This document shows, one piece after another, positions 34,009 through 41,245 of a stretch of DNA of 64,000 bases. The stretch is from DATBLE01 sp036555585. GTDB taxonomy: Bacteria; Actinomycetota; Thermoleophilia; Gaiellales; Gaiellaceae. The position numbers and the translations under genes are program-made. Position 1 is the first letter of the stretch. Each line of letters begins with the position of its first letter. The notes beneath the pieces are model-generated. The model was not told the origin of the DNA, searched no databases, and worked only from the letters and a program-made list of their open reading frames with translations. The DNA is taken from NCBI GenBank assembly GCA_036555585.1, contig DATBLE010000044.1:8579-72578 (forward strand). The letters are read 5' to 3'.

Positions 34009-34388
34009 AGGTCCTCGCGCTCGACTACGGCTCGGCCCGCACCGGCGTGGCCGTGTCCGACCCGACCGGGACGCTCGCCAGGCCGCTCTGCACGGTCGAG
34101 CGGGCCGCGAGCGACGCCGGGCTGGCCCACGTCCGCGAGCTCGTCCGCGCAGAGGACGTCGAGCGCGTCGTCGTCGGCCTGCCGCTGACGCTGCGGGGCG
34201 AGCACGGCGCCCAGGCAGAGGAGACGGGCCGGTTCGTCGAGCGGCTGCGAAGCGTCCTCGACGTCCCGGTGGAGACGTTCGACGAGCGCTTCACGACGGC
34301 GCTCGCGGGACGCGGCCGGGGTGAGGACGCCCGGGCCGCCGCGCACCTCCTGTCCGGCTACCTCGAGCGGTCGAGGAGCCGGACCTGA
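34005..34388 (+). CDS. ruvX: RuvX/YqgF-type Holliday junction resolvase-like nuclease
   Basis: A 127-residue RNase H-fold protein. It shows LALDYGSARTGVAVSD with the first acidic residue, VVVGLPLTLRGEHGAQA, VETFDERFTT with the second, and DARAAAHLLSGYLE with the last. Family members act in 16S rRNA 5' end maturation or Holliday junction processing. The start is a TTG overlapping the alaS stop, which gives the normal N-terminus LKVLALDYG. The order alaS-ruvX-mltG is conserved with Bacillus. Confidence 0.93.
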   Translation: MKVLALDYGSARTGVAVSDPTGTLARPLCTVERAASDAGLAHVRELVRAEDVERVVVGLPLTLRGEHGAQAEETGRFVERLRSVLDVPVETFDERFTTALAGRGRGEDARAAAHLLSGYLERSRSRT

Positions 34389-34426
34389 GCCGTCCGACCG
34401 CGCAGCAGGTCTACCGGCGGAGACTG

Positions 34427-35239
34427 GTGGCGCTCGTCGTCGTCTGCCTGGTGGTCGGGGCCTGCGTCTGGGGCGCGATCGCGCTGATCCGGGATCACCG
34501 GCAAGCCTCGCAGCCGGTTCCGCAGACGACCGTTCCGGCCCGGCAGGTCCTGAAGGTGCTCTTCCCCGAGGGGTTCACGAGAGCGCAGATGGCCCAACGC
34601 GCCCACGCGGTCAGTCGCGCGATCAGCGTCGACGGCTACCTGCGTGCGACGCGCTCGTCGGCCCTGCCCGGTCGGTTCGCGGGCGACGGGAAGCGGCGGA
34701 GCCTGGAGGGCTTTCTCTTCCCGGCGACCTACGACGTCTACGACGACGACCCGGCGCCGGTGCTCGTCGGCAAGCAGCTCGCCGCGTTCACGAGGAACTG
34801 GGGCGAGGTCAAGCTCGGCTACGCCCGTTCGAAGAACCTCACCCCCTACGATGTGCTGATCATCGCGTCGATGATCGAGAAGGAGGTCGTCGTCCCGAAG
34901 GAGAGGCCGCTCGTCGCAGCCGTGATCTACAACCGGCTCCACCAGCGCATGCCGCTCGGGATCGACGCCACCCTTCGCTACGGGCTGGGGATCCCGCCCA
35001 CGCAGGCGATCACGAAGCGCGACCTCGCCTCGAGCTCGCCGTACAACTCGCGCCGGTTCCGCGGCCTGCCGCCCACGCCGATCGCGAATCCCGGGCTCGC
35101 CTCCATGCAGGCGGCGGCGCACCCCGCGAAGGTCGACTACCTCTACTTCGTGCGGAAGCCCGACTGCCGCAGCCACTTCTTCACGGCCAGCATCGACGAG
35201 TTCGACGCCTACACCCGCAAGGGGCTGACGAATTGCTGA
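34427..35239 (+). CDS. mltG: Endolytic murein transglycosylase MltG (YceG-like)
   Basis: An inner-membrane anchored enzyme that cuts new glycan strands and so ends their growth. It has one membrane helix, then a LysM-like domain and the YceG catalytic domain: LEGFLFPATYDV, IIASMIEKEV with the catalytic Glu, and SPYNSRRFRGLPPTPIANPG. From the GTG it has 270 residues, but that start falls at the edge of the membrane helix. An in-frame CTG at 34385 overlaps the ruvX stop (CTGA), adds 14 residues with the RRR that should precede the helix, and may be the true start. Confidence 0.9.
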   Translation: MALVVVCLVVGACVWGAIALIRDHRQASQPVPQTTVPARQVLKVLFPEGFTRAQMAQRAHAVSRAISVDGYLRATRSSALPGRFAGDGKRRSLEGFLFPATYDVYDDDPAPVLVGKQLAAFTRNWGEVKLGYARSKNLTPYDVLIIASMIEKEVVVPKERPLVAAVIYNRLHQRMPLGIDATLRYGLGIPPTQAITKRDLASSSPYNSRRFRGLPPTPIANPGLASMQAAAHPAKVDYLYFVRKPDCRSHFFTASIDEFDAYTRKGLTNC

Positions 35240-35916
35240 GCGGCCGGACGAAGCTCGTGGGGATCATCGGCAACCCGGTCGCCCACCTGCGGTCGCCGGC
35301 AATGCACAACGCCGGCTTCGCCGCCCGCGGGCTGGACTGGGCGTACGTGCCGCTGCTCGTCGAGGACGGCCGCGTCGAGGACGCCGTGCGCGGCCTCGGG
35401 GCGCTCGGGTTCGCCGGCGCCAACGTGACCACACCGCACAAGGCGGCCGCGGCCGCCGCGTCCGACACCGAGCTCGAGTCCGTGAACGTCCTGGTCGTCC
35501 GGGACGGGCGGGTGGAAGGGCTCTCCACGGACGCGGCGATCCTCGACGGCCTCCGGCCGAAGCAGCCGGTGATCCTGGGCAGCGGCGGCGCCGCCGCCGC
35601 GTTCCGGGTGGCGATGCCGTCGGCCCGGGTGTTCTCGCGGCGCGGCGACTGGCCTCCCGACGTCCGCGGCGCCGACCTCGTCGTCAACGCCACGTCCGAG
35701 CGAGAGGACGTCCTCTGCACGATGGCTGCGGGCCAGACGCTGATCGACCTGCCGTACCCGGAGACCGGAACCGCCCGGGCGGCGCTGGCGGCCGGCGCCA
35801 CCGTGATCAGCGGTCTCGAGGTGCTCGTCGCGCAGGGCATCGCCGCGTTCGAGCTCTGGACCGGCATGCCCGCGCCGGTCGAGGCGATGCGCGCAGCCGT
35901 AGGCTTGCGCCCGTGA
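35233..35916 (+). CDS. aroE: Shikimate dehydrogenase, short form
   Basis: A 227-residue NADPH enzyme reducing 3-dehydroshikimate to shikimate; typical AroE has about 270 residues. The substrate domain shows VGIIGNPVAHLRSPAMHNAGF and NVTTPHK with the catalytic Lys. The first substrate-binding Ser of the SxS pair is Leu here (LRS). The nucleotide domain is shortened but keeps ILGSGGAAAAF; the adenine-phosphate part (SRRGDW) is brief. The start is TTG, overlapping mltG by 7 bases, or the next codon CTG, which makes a 3-base overlap with the mltG stop. The context with aroC, aroKB and aroQ supports the call. Confidence 0.87.
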   Translation: MLSGRTKLVGIIGNPVAHLRSPAMHNAGFAARGLDWAYVPLLVEDGRVEDAVRGLGALGFAGANVTTPHKAAAAAASDTELESVNVLVVRDGRVEGLSTDAAILDGLRPKQPVILGSGGAAAAFRVAMPSARVFSRRGDWPPDVRGADLVVNATSEREDVLCTMAAGQTLIDLPYPETGTARAALAAGATVISGLEVLVAQGIAAFELWTGMPAPVEAMRAAVGLRP

Positions 35917-36998
35917 CGCTCGAGGTGGTGACCGCGGGCGAGTCGCACGGCCCGGCGCTGGTCGCGATCGTCAGCGGGCTCCCCGCCGGCCTCGTCCTCG
36001 ACAAGGCGGCGATCGACGAGGACCTCCGACGGCGCCAGCAGGGCTACGGTCGCAGCCCGCGCCAGCGGATCGAGACCGACGAGGTCGAGGTGTACGCGGG
36101 GCTGCGGCACGGCCGCACCCTGGGGACGCCGCTCGCGCTCGTCGTCCGCAACCGCGACCACGAGAACTGGGCGTGGGGGATGAGCCCCTGGCCGCCCGAG
36201 GGCGAGCAGACCGGGAAGGGGAAGGAGCCCGTGACCCTGCCGCGGCCCGGGCACGCGGATCTCGCCGGCGTGCTCAAGTACGGGCTCGAAGACGTGCGCG
36301 ACGCGCTCGAGCGCGCCAGTGCCAGGCACACGGCCGTGGTCGTCGCCGCGGGCGCCGTCGCCAAGGCGCTCCTTCGCGGCGTGGGGATCGAGGTCGCCGG
36401 GTCCGTGCTCGGCGACGACCTGGAGGCCAGGGTCGACGAGGCCCGCGCGGAGCGCGACACCGTGGGCGGCGTCGTCGAGGTGCGGGCGACGGGCGTCCCG
36501 CCCGGCCTCGGCTCGTACGCGTCGCGGGGCGAGCGCCTCGACGCGAGGCTGGCCGCCGCGCTGACGGGGATCCAGGCGGTGAAGGGAGTCGAGATCGGCG
36601 ACGGCTTCGCCCTCGCCAGGTTACGGGGGTCGGAGGCGCACGACGAGATCCACCGCGACGAGCGGGGCCTGTACCGGGAGACGAACCGCGCCGGCGGGAT
36701 CGAGGCCGGCGTGTCGAACGGCGAGGAGATCGTCGTGCGCGCGGCGATGAAGCCGCTGCCGACCCTGATGCGGCCCCTGCGGTCGGTCGACCTCGCGAGC
36801 GGCGAGCCTGCGGAGGCGCTCGTGGAGCGAAGCGACACCGCCGCGGTCGAGGCGCTCGCCGTCGTCGCCGAGGCGTCGGTCGCGTTCGAGCTCGCCCGGG
36901 CCGCCCGCGAGAAGTTCGGCGGCGACGCGCTCGGCGACTTCGTCGCCGCCTATCAGGCCTATCGCGAGCGCATCGATTGGCAGCCACGCACGCCCTAG
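35913..36998 (+). CDS. aroC: Chorismate synthase
   Basis: A 361-residue FMN-dependent enzyme that makes chorismate from EPSP, the last shikimate-pathway step. Signatures are GESHGPALVAIVSGLPAG at the N-terminus, RRQQGYGRSPRQRIE, PRPGHADLAGVLKYG and RASARHT. Length is usual. The GTG start overlaps aroE by 4 bases, and its end overlaps the aroK-aroB fusion by 22 bases. Confidence 0.97.
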   Translation: MTLEVVTAGESHGPALVAIVSGLPAGLVLDKAAIDEDLRRRQQGYGRSPRQRIETDEVEVYAGLRHGRTLGTPLALVVRNRDHENWAWGMSPWPPEGEQTGKGKEPVTLPRPGHADLAGVLKYGLEDVRDALERASARHTAVVVAAGAVAKALLRGVGIEVAGSVLGDDLEARVDEARAERDTVGGVVEVRATGVPPGLGSYASRGERLDARLAAALTGIQAVKGVEIGDGFALARLRGSEAHDEIHRDERGLYRETNRAGGIEAGVSNGEEIVVRAAMKPLPTLMRPLRSVDLASGEPAEALVERSDTAAVEALAVVAEASVAFELARAAREKFGGDALGDFVAAYQAYRERIDWQPRTP

Positions 36999-38383
36999 AC
37001 CGCCACCTCGCGCTCGTCGGATTCATGGGCGCCGGCAAGTCGACGCTCGGGGTGCAGGTGGCCGAGCGGATCGGCAGGAGCTTCGTCGATCTCGACCGGG
37101 AGATCGAGCTCGGGGCCGGCGCGACGGTTCCCGAGATCTTCGAGCGCCGGGGGGAGGCGGCGTTCCGCGAGCTCGAGGAGGTGGCGGCGCTCGAGCTGCT
37201 GGCCGCGAACCGGCCGGCGGTCGTCGCCCTGGGAGGCGGGGCGGTCAAGAGCCAGGCGATCCGTGCCGCCCTCGGCGAGCACGCGCTGACGGTGCACGTG
37301 GAGGTCGATCCCGCGGTTGCCTGGCGTCGCGTCGGCGGGCACGGGCGTCCGCTCGCCCAGGACGAGGGCTCGTTCCGCGCCCTGTACGAGGAACGGCAGC
37401 CGCTCTACCGGGAGGCGGCCGACGCCGTCGCTCACACCGTGGACGAGCTCGTGCTGGCCGCCGCCGGCGTCCACGTCGGCCTGGGCGTGCTCGAGCGGCT
37501 CGGCGAGCTCCTTCCGGGCGAGGGGCCGGTCGCACTCGTCGCCGACGCGCACGTTGCCGGGATCCACGGCATGGACGCGCAGCTCGCCCTCGGGTCGCGG
37601 CTCCAGACGACCCACGAGGTGCAGGTCAAGACGGTGGACGACCTCGACCGGCTGTGGCGCTCCTTCCGGCTCGAGCGCAGCGCCACCGTGGTCGCGTTCG
37701 GCGGCGGGACGACCACCGACCTGGCCGGCTTCGCCGCCGCCACCTACATGCGTGGCATCGACTGGGTGCCCGTGCCGACGACGCTCGTCGGCCAGGTCGA
37801 CGCGGCGATCGGCGGCAAGACGGCGATCGACCTGCCCGAGGGCAAGAACCTGGTCGGCGCCTTCCACTGGCCGGCCCGGACGATCGTCGACCCGGCGCTG
37901 CTCGCCACGCTCCCGGATGCCGAGCGGCTGAACGGCATGGCCGAGGTCGTGAAGACCGGGCTACTGGCCGGCGAGCCGTTCTGGGAGCTGGCCGACGAGG
38001 AGCTCGTCCGCCGCTGCGCGGCGTACAAGTCGGCGCTCTGCCTGCGCGATCCGCACGACCACGGGCCGCGCCACGCGCTGAACCTCGGCCACACCTTCGG
38101 CCACGCGCTCGAGGCGGCGTCCGGCTACGAGCTGCCGCACGGGCGCGCGGTGGCCGTCGGGCTGCTGGCGGCGCTGCGGCTCTCCGGCCGCGACACGGCG
38201 CCGGTCGAGGAGGTGCTGGCGCCCCGGCCGGTCCGGGTGGACCGCGACCGGGCGTGGGAGGCGCTGCTCCGCGACAAGAAGGGCCGCCTGAAGATCGTCC
38301 TGCTCGGCGACGACGGGCCGTTCGAGCAGGAGCTGCCCGAGGCCGACGTCCGTGCCGCGCTCGACGAGCTGATCTCCGAGTGA
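36977..38383 (+). CDS. aroKB: Fused shikimate kinase and 3-dehydroquinate synthase
   Basis: One 468-residue reading frame with two enzymes. Residues 1-165 are shikimate kinase with P-loop GFMGAGKST (15-23), the shikimate site VDLDREIE and GGGAVKS. Residues about 170-468 are 3-dehydroquinate synthase with GGGTTTDLAGFAAATYMRG, TTLVGQVDAAIGGKTAID, AEVVKTGLL (zinc Glu) and NLGHTFGHALE (zinc His). The synthase half is about 50 residues shorter than usual at its N-terminus. The fusion joins the second and fifth steps of the pathway. The TTG start inside the aroC end gives MAATHALDRHLALVGF; no better start exists. Confidence 0.95.
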   Translation: MAATHALDRHLALVGFMGAGKSTLGVQVAERIGRSFVDLDREIELGAGATVPEIFERRGEAAFRELEEVAALELLAANRPAVVALGGGAVKSQAIRAALGEHALTVHVEVDPAVAWRRVGGHGRPLAQDEGSFRALYEERQPLYREAADAVAHTVDELVLAAAGVHVGLGVLERLGELLPGEGPVALVADAHVAGIHGMDAQLALGSRLQTTHEVQVKTVDDLDRLWRSFRLERSATVVAFGGGTTTDLAGFAAATYMRGIDWVPVPTTLVGQVDAAIGGKTAIDLPEGKNLVGAFHWPARTIVDPALLATLPDAERLNGMAEVVKTGLLAGEPFWELADEELVRRCAAYKSALCLRDPHDHGPRHALNLGHTFGHALEAASGYELPHGRAVAVGLLAALRLSGRDTAPVEEVLAPRPVRVDRDRAWEALLRDKKGRLKIVLLGDDGPFEQELPEADVRAALDELISE

Positions 38384-38385
38384 TC

Positions 38386-38391
38386 TAGGGT
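38386..38391 (+). promoter_or_regulatory. -10 box of aroQ
   Basis: TAGGGT, 6 bases before the GTG of aroQ, giving an internal promoter in the aro run. Confidence 0.5.
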
Positions 38392-38397
38392 CAGGGC

Positions 38398-38826
38398 GTG
38401 CACGTCGACGTGCTCAACGGCGTCAACCTCGACGTCCTCGGGCGGCGCGATCCGGAGTTGTACGGCGGCCTGGGGATCGAGCAGCTCGAGACGCGGATCT
38501 ACGAGTGGGCGCGCGAGCTCGACCTGCGCGTGCGCTGCCGGCAGACGAACAGCGAGGGCCAGTACGTCGACTGGTGCCACGAGGCGCTCGACGGCGCCGA
38601 GGGCGTCGTGCTCAACCCGGCCGCCTGGACGCACTACAGCTACGCGATCCGCGACGCGGTCGAGCTGTTCACCGCGCCGGTGGTCGAGGTGCACCTCTCC
38701 AACGTCGAGGAGCGCGAGGAGTGGCGCCGCGTCTCGCTGATCGCGGAGTTCGCCGCCAAGCGCGTGATCGGCAAGGGCCCGGAGGGATACCGGGAGGCGC
38801 TCGAGTTCCTGGCGGCCCCGCGGTGA
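38398..38826 (+). CDS. aroQ: 3-dehydroquinate dehydratase, type II
   Basis: A 142-residue enzyme of the dodecameric type II class that turns 3-dehydroquinate into 3-dehydroshikimate. It shows LNGVNLDVLGRRDPELYG with the catalytic Arg and Tyr, the LNPAAWTHYSYAIRDA stretch with Asn, and VEVHLSNV with His. The GTG start follows a TAGGGT box by 6 bases. It overlaps the peptidase gene by GTGA. Confidence 0.95.
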   Translation: MHVDVLNGVNLDVLGRRDPELYGGLGIEQLETRIYEWARELDLRVRCRQTNSEGQYVDWCHEALDGAEGVVLNPAAWTHYSYAIRDAVELFTAPVVEVHLSNVEEREEWRRVSLIAEFAAKRVIGKGPEGYREALEFLAAPR

Positions 38827-39857
38827 GCACGCGCGTCGACCGCGTCCGCGCCGAGCTCGACGCGCCGCTGCTCGTCACGAAGCCGGTCAACGTCCTCTGG
38901 TTGACAGGCCTCGACAGCTCGAACGCCGCGGTTCTCGTCGAGCCCGACCGGCTGCGGATCTTCACCGACTTCCGCTACCGGGAGAAGGCGCTGGCGACGG
39001 GGATCGAGGTGGTCGAGATCCCGCGCGGGCTGTTCTCGGCGCTGCCCGGGCTGCTGCCGACCCGCGTCGCCTTCGAGTCCGAGAGCCTCGTGCACGCGTC
39101 CTGGGCGGCGCTCGACGCCGCCGGGATCGAGACCGTGCCGACCAGGCAGCTGCTCGAGGGCATCCGGGCGGTGAAGGAGCCGGGCGAGCTCGACCTGATC
39201 CGCCGGGCGGCGGCGATCACGAACGAGGCCTTCGAGCGGCTCGCCGAGCAGCCGTTCGTCGGCCGAACCGAGAGCGAGCTCGCGTGGTGGATCGAGTCGA
39301 CCATGCACGAGCTCGGCGCCGACGGCGCCGCCTTCCCGCCCATCGTCGCCGCGGGCGCGAACGGCGCCCTGCCCCACGCGAGCCCGGGGGCGAGGACGAT
39401 CGAGGCGGGACAGACCGTCGTCGTCGACGCCGCCGCGAGGGTCGACGGCTACCACTCGGACTGCACCCGGACGTTCGCCACGGGGCCGCTCCCGGACGAG
39501 CTCGCGCGCTCGTACGAGGTCTGCCTCGAAGGGCAGCTGGCCGGCCTGGAGGCGACGCGGGCGGGCCGCTCCGGCCCGGAGGTGGACGCCGTCGCCCGCG
39601 AGGTGATCGCCCAGGCCGGCTACGGCGAGCTGTTCGCGCACGGCCTCGGCCACGGCGTCGGCATGGAGATCCACGAGCAACCCGCGATGCGGCCCGAGAG
39701 CGACGACGTGCTCGCCGCGGACGGCGTGGTCACCGTCGAGCCGGGCATCTACCATCCTGGCCTCGGTGGGATCAGGATCGAGGACCTGGTGATCATCGGC
39801 GAGGAGGAGCCGGAGGTGCTGACGACGTTCACCAAGGAACTGGTCACGGTCGGCTGA
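38823..39857 (+). CDS. Xaa-Pro aminopeptidase (M24 family)
   Basis: A 344-residue metallopeptidase that removes N-terminal residues before proline. Residues 1-120 form the creatinase-like N-domain. The pita-bread catalytic domain follows with ligands Asp in VVVDAAARVDGYHSDCTRTF, His in FAHGLGHGVGMEIHE, Glu in TVEPGIYH and Glu in GIRIEDLV. It shares four bases with the aroQ end and one base with the next gene. The order aroQ-pepP/Q-efp is conserved with Bacillus. Confidence 0.93.
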   Translation: MSTRVDRVRAELDAPLLVTKPVNVLWLTGLDSSNAAVLVEPDRLRIFTDFRYREKALATGIEVVEIPRGLFSALPGLLPTRVAFESESLVHASWAALDAAGIETVPTRQLLEGIRAVKEPGELDLIRRAAAITNEAFERLAEQPFVGRTESELAWWIESTMHELGADGAAFPPIVAAGANGALPHASPGARTIEAGQTVVVDAAARVDGYHSDCTRTFATGPLPDELARSYEVCLEGQLAGLEATRAGRSGPEVDAVAREVIAQAGYGELFAHGLGHGVGMEIHEQPAMRPESDDVLAADGVVTVEPGIYHPGLGGIRIEDLVIIGEEEPEVLTTFTKELVTVG

Positions 39858-40408
39858 TGGCGAGCATCACCGAACGCCTGGCGGCGGCGATCGCGAGCGT
39901 TCCCTTCGTGCAGCTGCCGGAGGGCTGGGAGGGCGGCCCGATCAACATCCCGGGCCTCACCGGCGGGCTGCCGCTCGACGAGCCGTGGGACACGGTCGCC
40001 TCGGCGTCCGCGCCCGACCTGGCGGGCGACGAGGTCCGGTTCGCCGTCACGGGCGACGGCCGCACGCTCGCCGGCGGCGACGTCGCGGCGGAGGCGCTCG
40101 AGCCGCTCGCGCGCGCCGTCGCCGCTCGCCTGGAGGCGCCGTTCTGGGCGATCGCCGTGCCCGAGGAGGACGGCAAGTGGACGGCCGCGGGCACGCGGGC
40201 CGAGGTGCTCGAGCTTCCCGATGCCGCCGGCGACGAGATCGAGGCGAGCCGGGTCGGCGGCGAGACGTCGGTGCGCGTGGACGACGAGGACGCCGACGTC
40301 GTCCCGGCGGAAATCACCGCGCTGCTCGACCACCAGGACGGCGACGTGGCGATCGTCGCCCACCGCTTCGCCGGAGCCGTCTGGGTGGCCGAGGTCTACC
40401 CGTTGTAG
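39857..40408 (+). CDS. Hypothetical protein between the peptidase and efp
   Basis: A 183-residue soluble, acidic protein that I do not recognise. The N-terminus is a short helix (MASITERLAAAIASV) followed by a Gly/Pro-rich stretch. The rest is rich in Asp, Glu and Val with beta-type spacing, for example APFWAIAVPEEDGKW and VAIVAHRFAGAVWVAEV. It has no signal or membrane segment. The ATG overlaps the peptidase stop by one base (TGATG), so it is coupled to that gene. Confidence 0.75.
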   Translation: MASITERLAAAIASVPFVQLPEGWEGGPINIPGLTGGLPLDEPWDTVASASAPDLAGDEVRFAVTGDGRTLAGGDVAAEALEPLARAVAARLEAPFWAIAVPEEDGKWTAAGTRAEVLELPDAAGDEIEASRVGGETSVRVDDEDADVVPAEITALLDHQDGDVAIVAHRFAGAVWVAEVYPL

Positions 40409-40424
40409 CGCGGCACGGCGCGGG

Positions 40425-40430
40425 TACACT
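40425..40430 (+). promoter_or_regulatory. -10 box of efp
   Basis: TACACT, 9 bases before the ATG of efp. Confidence 0.5.
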
Positions 40431-40439
40431 GCCCCGCCG

Positions 40440-41006
40440 ATGGCGGACACGGTCTCGACCAACCAGTTCAAGAACGGCATGCATATCGAGCTCGACGGCG
40501 AGCCCTGGCGGATCGTCGAGTTCCAGCACGTCAAGCCCGGCAAGGGCGGCGCCTTCGTCCGAACGAAGCTGAAGGCGCTCCAGTCGGGCTCGGTCGTCGA
40601 CCGCACCTTCCGGGCAGGCGAGAAGTTCCCGCGCGTCCACACCGAGGTGAAGAACGTCCAGTACCTCTACGACGCCGGCGACGAGGTCGTCTTCATGGAC
40701 GAGGAGAGCTACGAGCAGCTCCACCTCCCCCGCGGCTCGGTCGAGGACGCGCTCGAGTTCCTGCAGCCGTCGAGCTCCGTGCAGCTGCTGATGGTCGACG
40801 GCAAGCCCGCCGGGGTGCAGATGCCGGCCTCGGTCGAGCTGGCCGTGACCGAGACGGAGCCGGGAATCCGCGGCGACACCGTCTCGAACGTGACCAAGCC
40901 GGCGACGCTCGAGACCGGTGCCGTCGTCCAGGTGCCGCTGTTCGTCAACGTGGGAGACCGCCTCAAGGTCGACCCGCGCGAGAAGCGCTACATCTCGCGC
41001 GCCTGA
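40440..41006 (+). CDS. efp: Translation elongation factor P
   Basis: A 188-residue three-domain factor that rescues ribosomes stalled at polyproline. The tip loop VKPGKGGAFVRTK carries the Lys that is modified in many bacteria. The C-terminal signature GDRLKVDPREKRYISR is complete. No EpmA/EpmB genes are visible here. It follows aroQ and the peptidase and precedes the BCCP fusion, as in Bacillus. Confidence 0.97.
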   Translation: MADTVSTNQFKNGMHIELDGEPWRIVEFQHVKPGKGGAFVRTKLKALQSGSVVDRTFRAGEKFPRVHTEVKNVQYLYDAGDEVVFMDEESYEQLHLPRGSVEDALEFLQPSSSVQLLMVDGKPAGVQMPASVELAVTETEPGIRGDTVSNVTKPATLETGAVVQVPLFVNVGDRLKVDPREKRYISRA

Positions 41007-41048
41007 CCGAACCGGCCGGCCCGGCCGCCGAGCGGTTTTCCACCGCCG

Positions 41049-41093
41049 ATGCCTGGCACCGGACGTGGAACGAAAGTGGAACGTTCTTTCCCC
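41049..41093 (+). repeat. 45-base intergenic repeat, unit 1
   Basis: Starts with ATGCCTGGCACC and ends with CCCC. Inside, TGGAAC occurs twice, 11 bases apart. It matches unit 2 at 32 of 45 positions. Confidence 0.7.
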
Positions 41094-41105
41094 AATCCAC
41101 AGCCA

Positions 41106-41150
41106 ATGCCTGGCACCACGGCTGTGACAAAGGTGTGACGTTTTGTCCCC
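41106..41150 (+). repeat. 45-base intergenic repeat, unit 2
   Basis: Same length and ends as unit 1, but the twice-repeated inner hexamer is TGTGAC in place of TGGAAC. The rest of the gap to the next gene (41151-41233) shows nothing I can name. Confidence 0.7.
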
Positions 41151-41233
41151 CGGCGCCTGTCGCCCCGAGTGAGACGGGACCGGAGCCAGGCTGGCGCCCC
41201 GGCACACCGATGCTTCGATCCGCTGGGCGGCGG

Positions 41234-41239
41234 TAGGCT
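41234..41239 (+). promoter_or_regulatory. -10 box of the acc-nusB-ispA operon
   Basis: TAGGCT, 6 bases before the GTG of the carboxyltransferase-like/BCCP fusion. Confidence 0.5.
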
Positions 41240-41245
41240 CCCTCC

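Noticed and set aside
41049..41060. ATGCCTGGCACC as a transposon end
   Set aside because: No transposase, target duplication or inverted partner is visible; kept as a repeat only.
41049..41150. The two 45-base units as a CRISPR array
   Set aside because: There are only two units, they differ at 13 positions, the 12-base spacing is too short for a spacer, and no cas genes are near.
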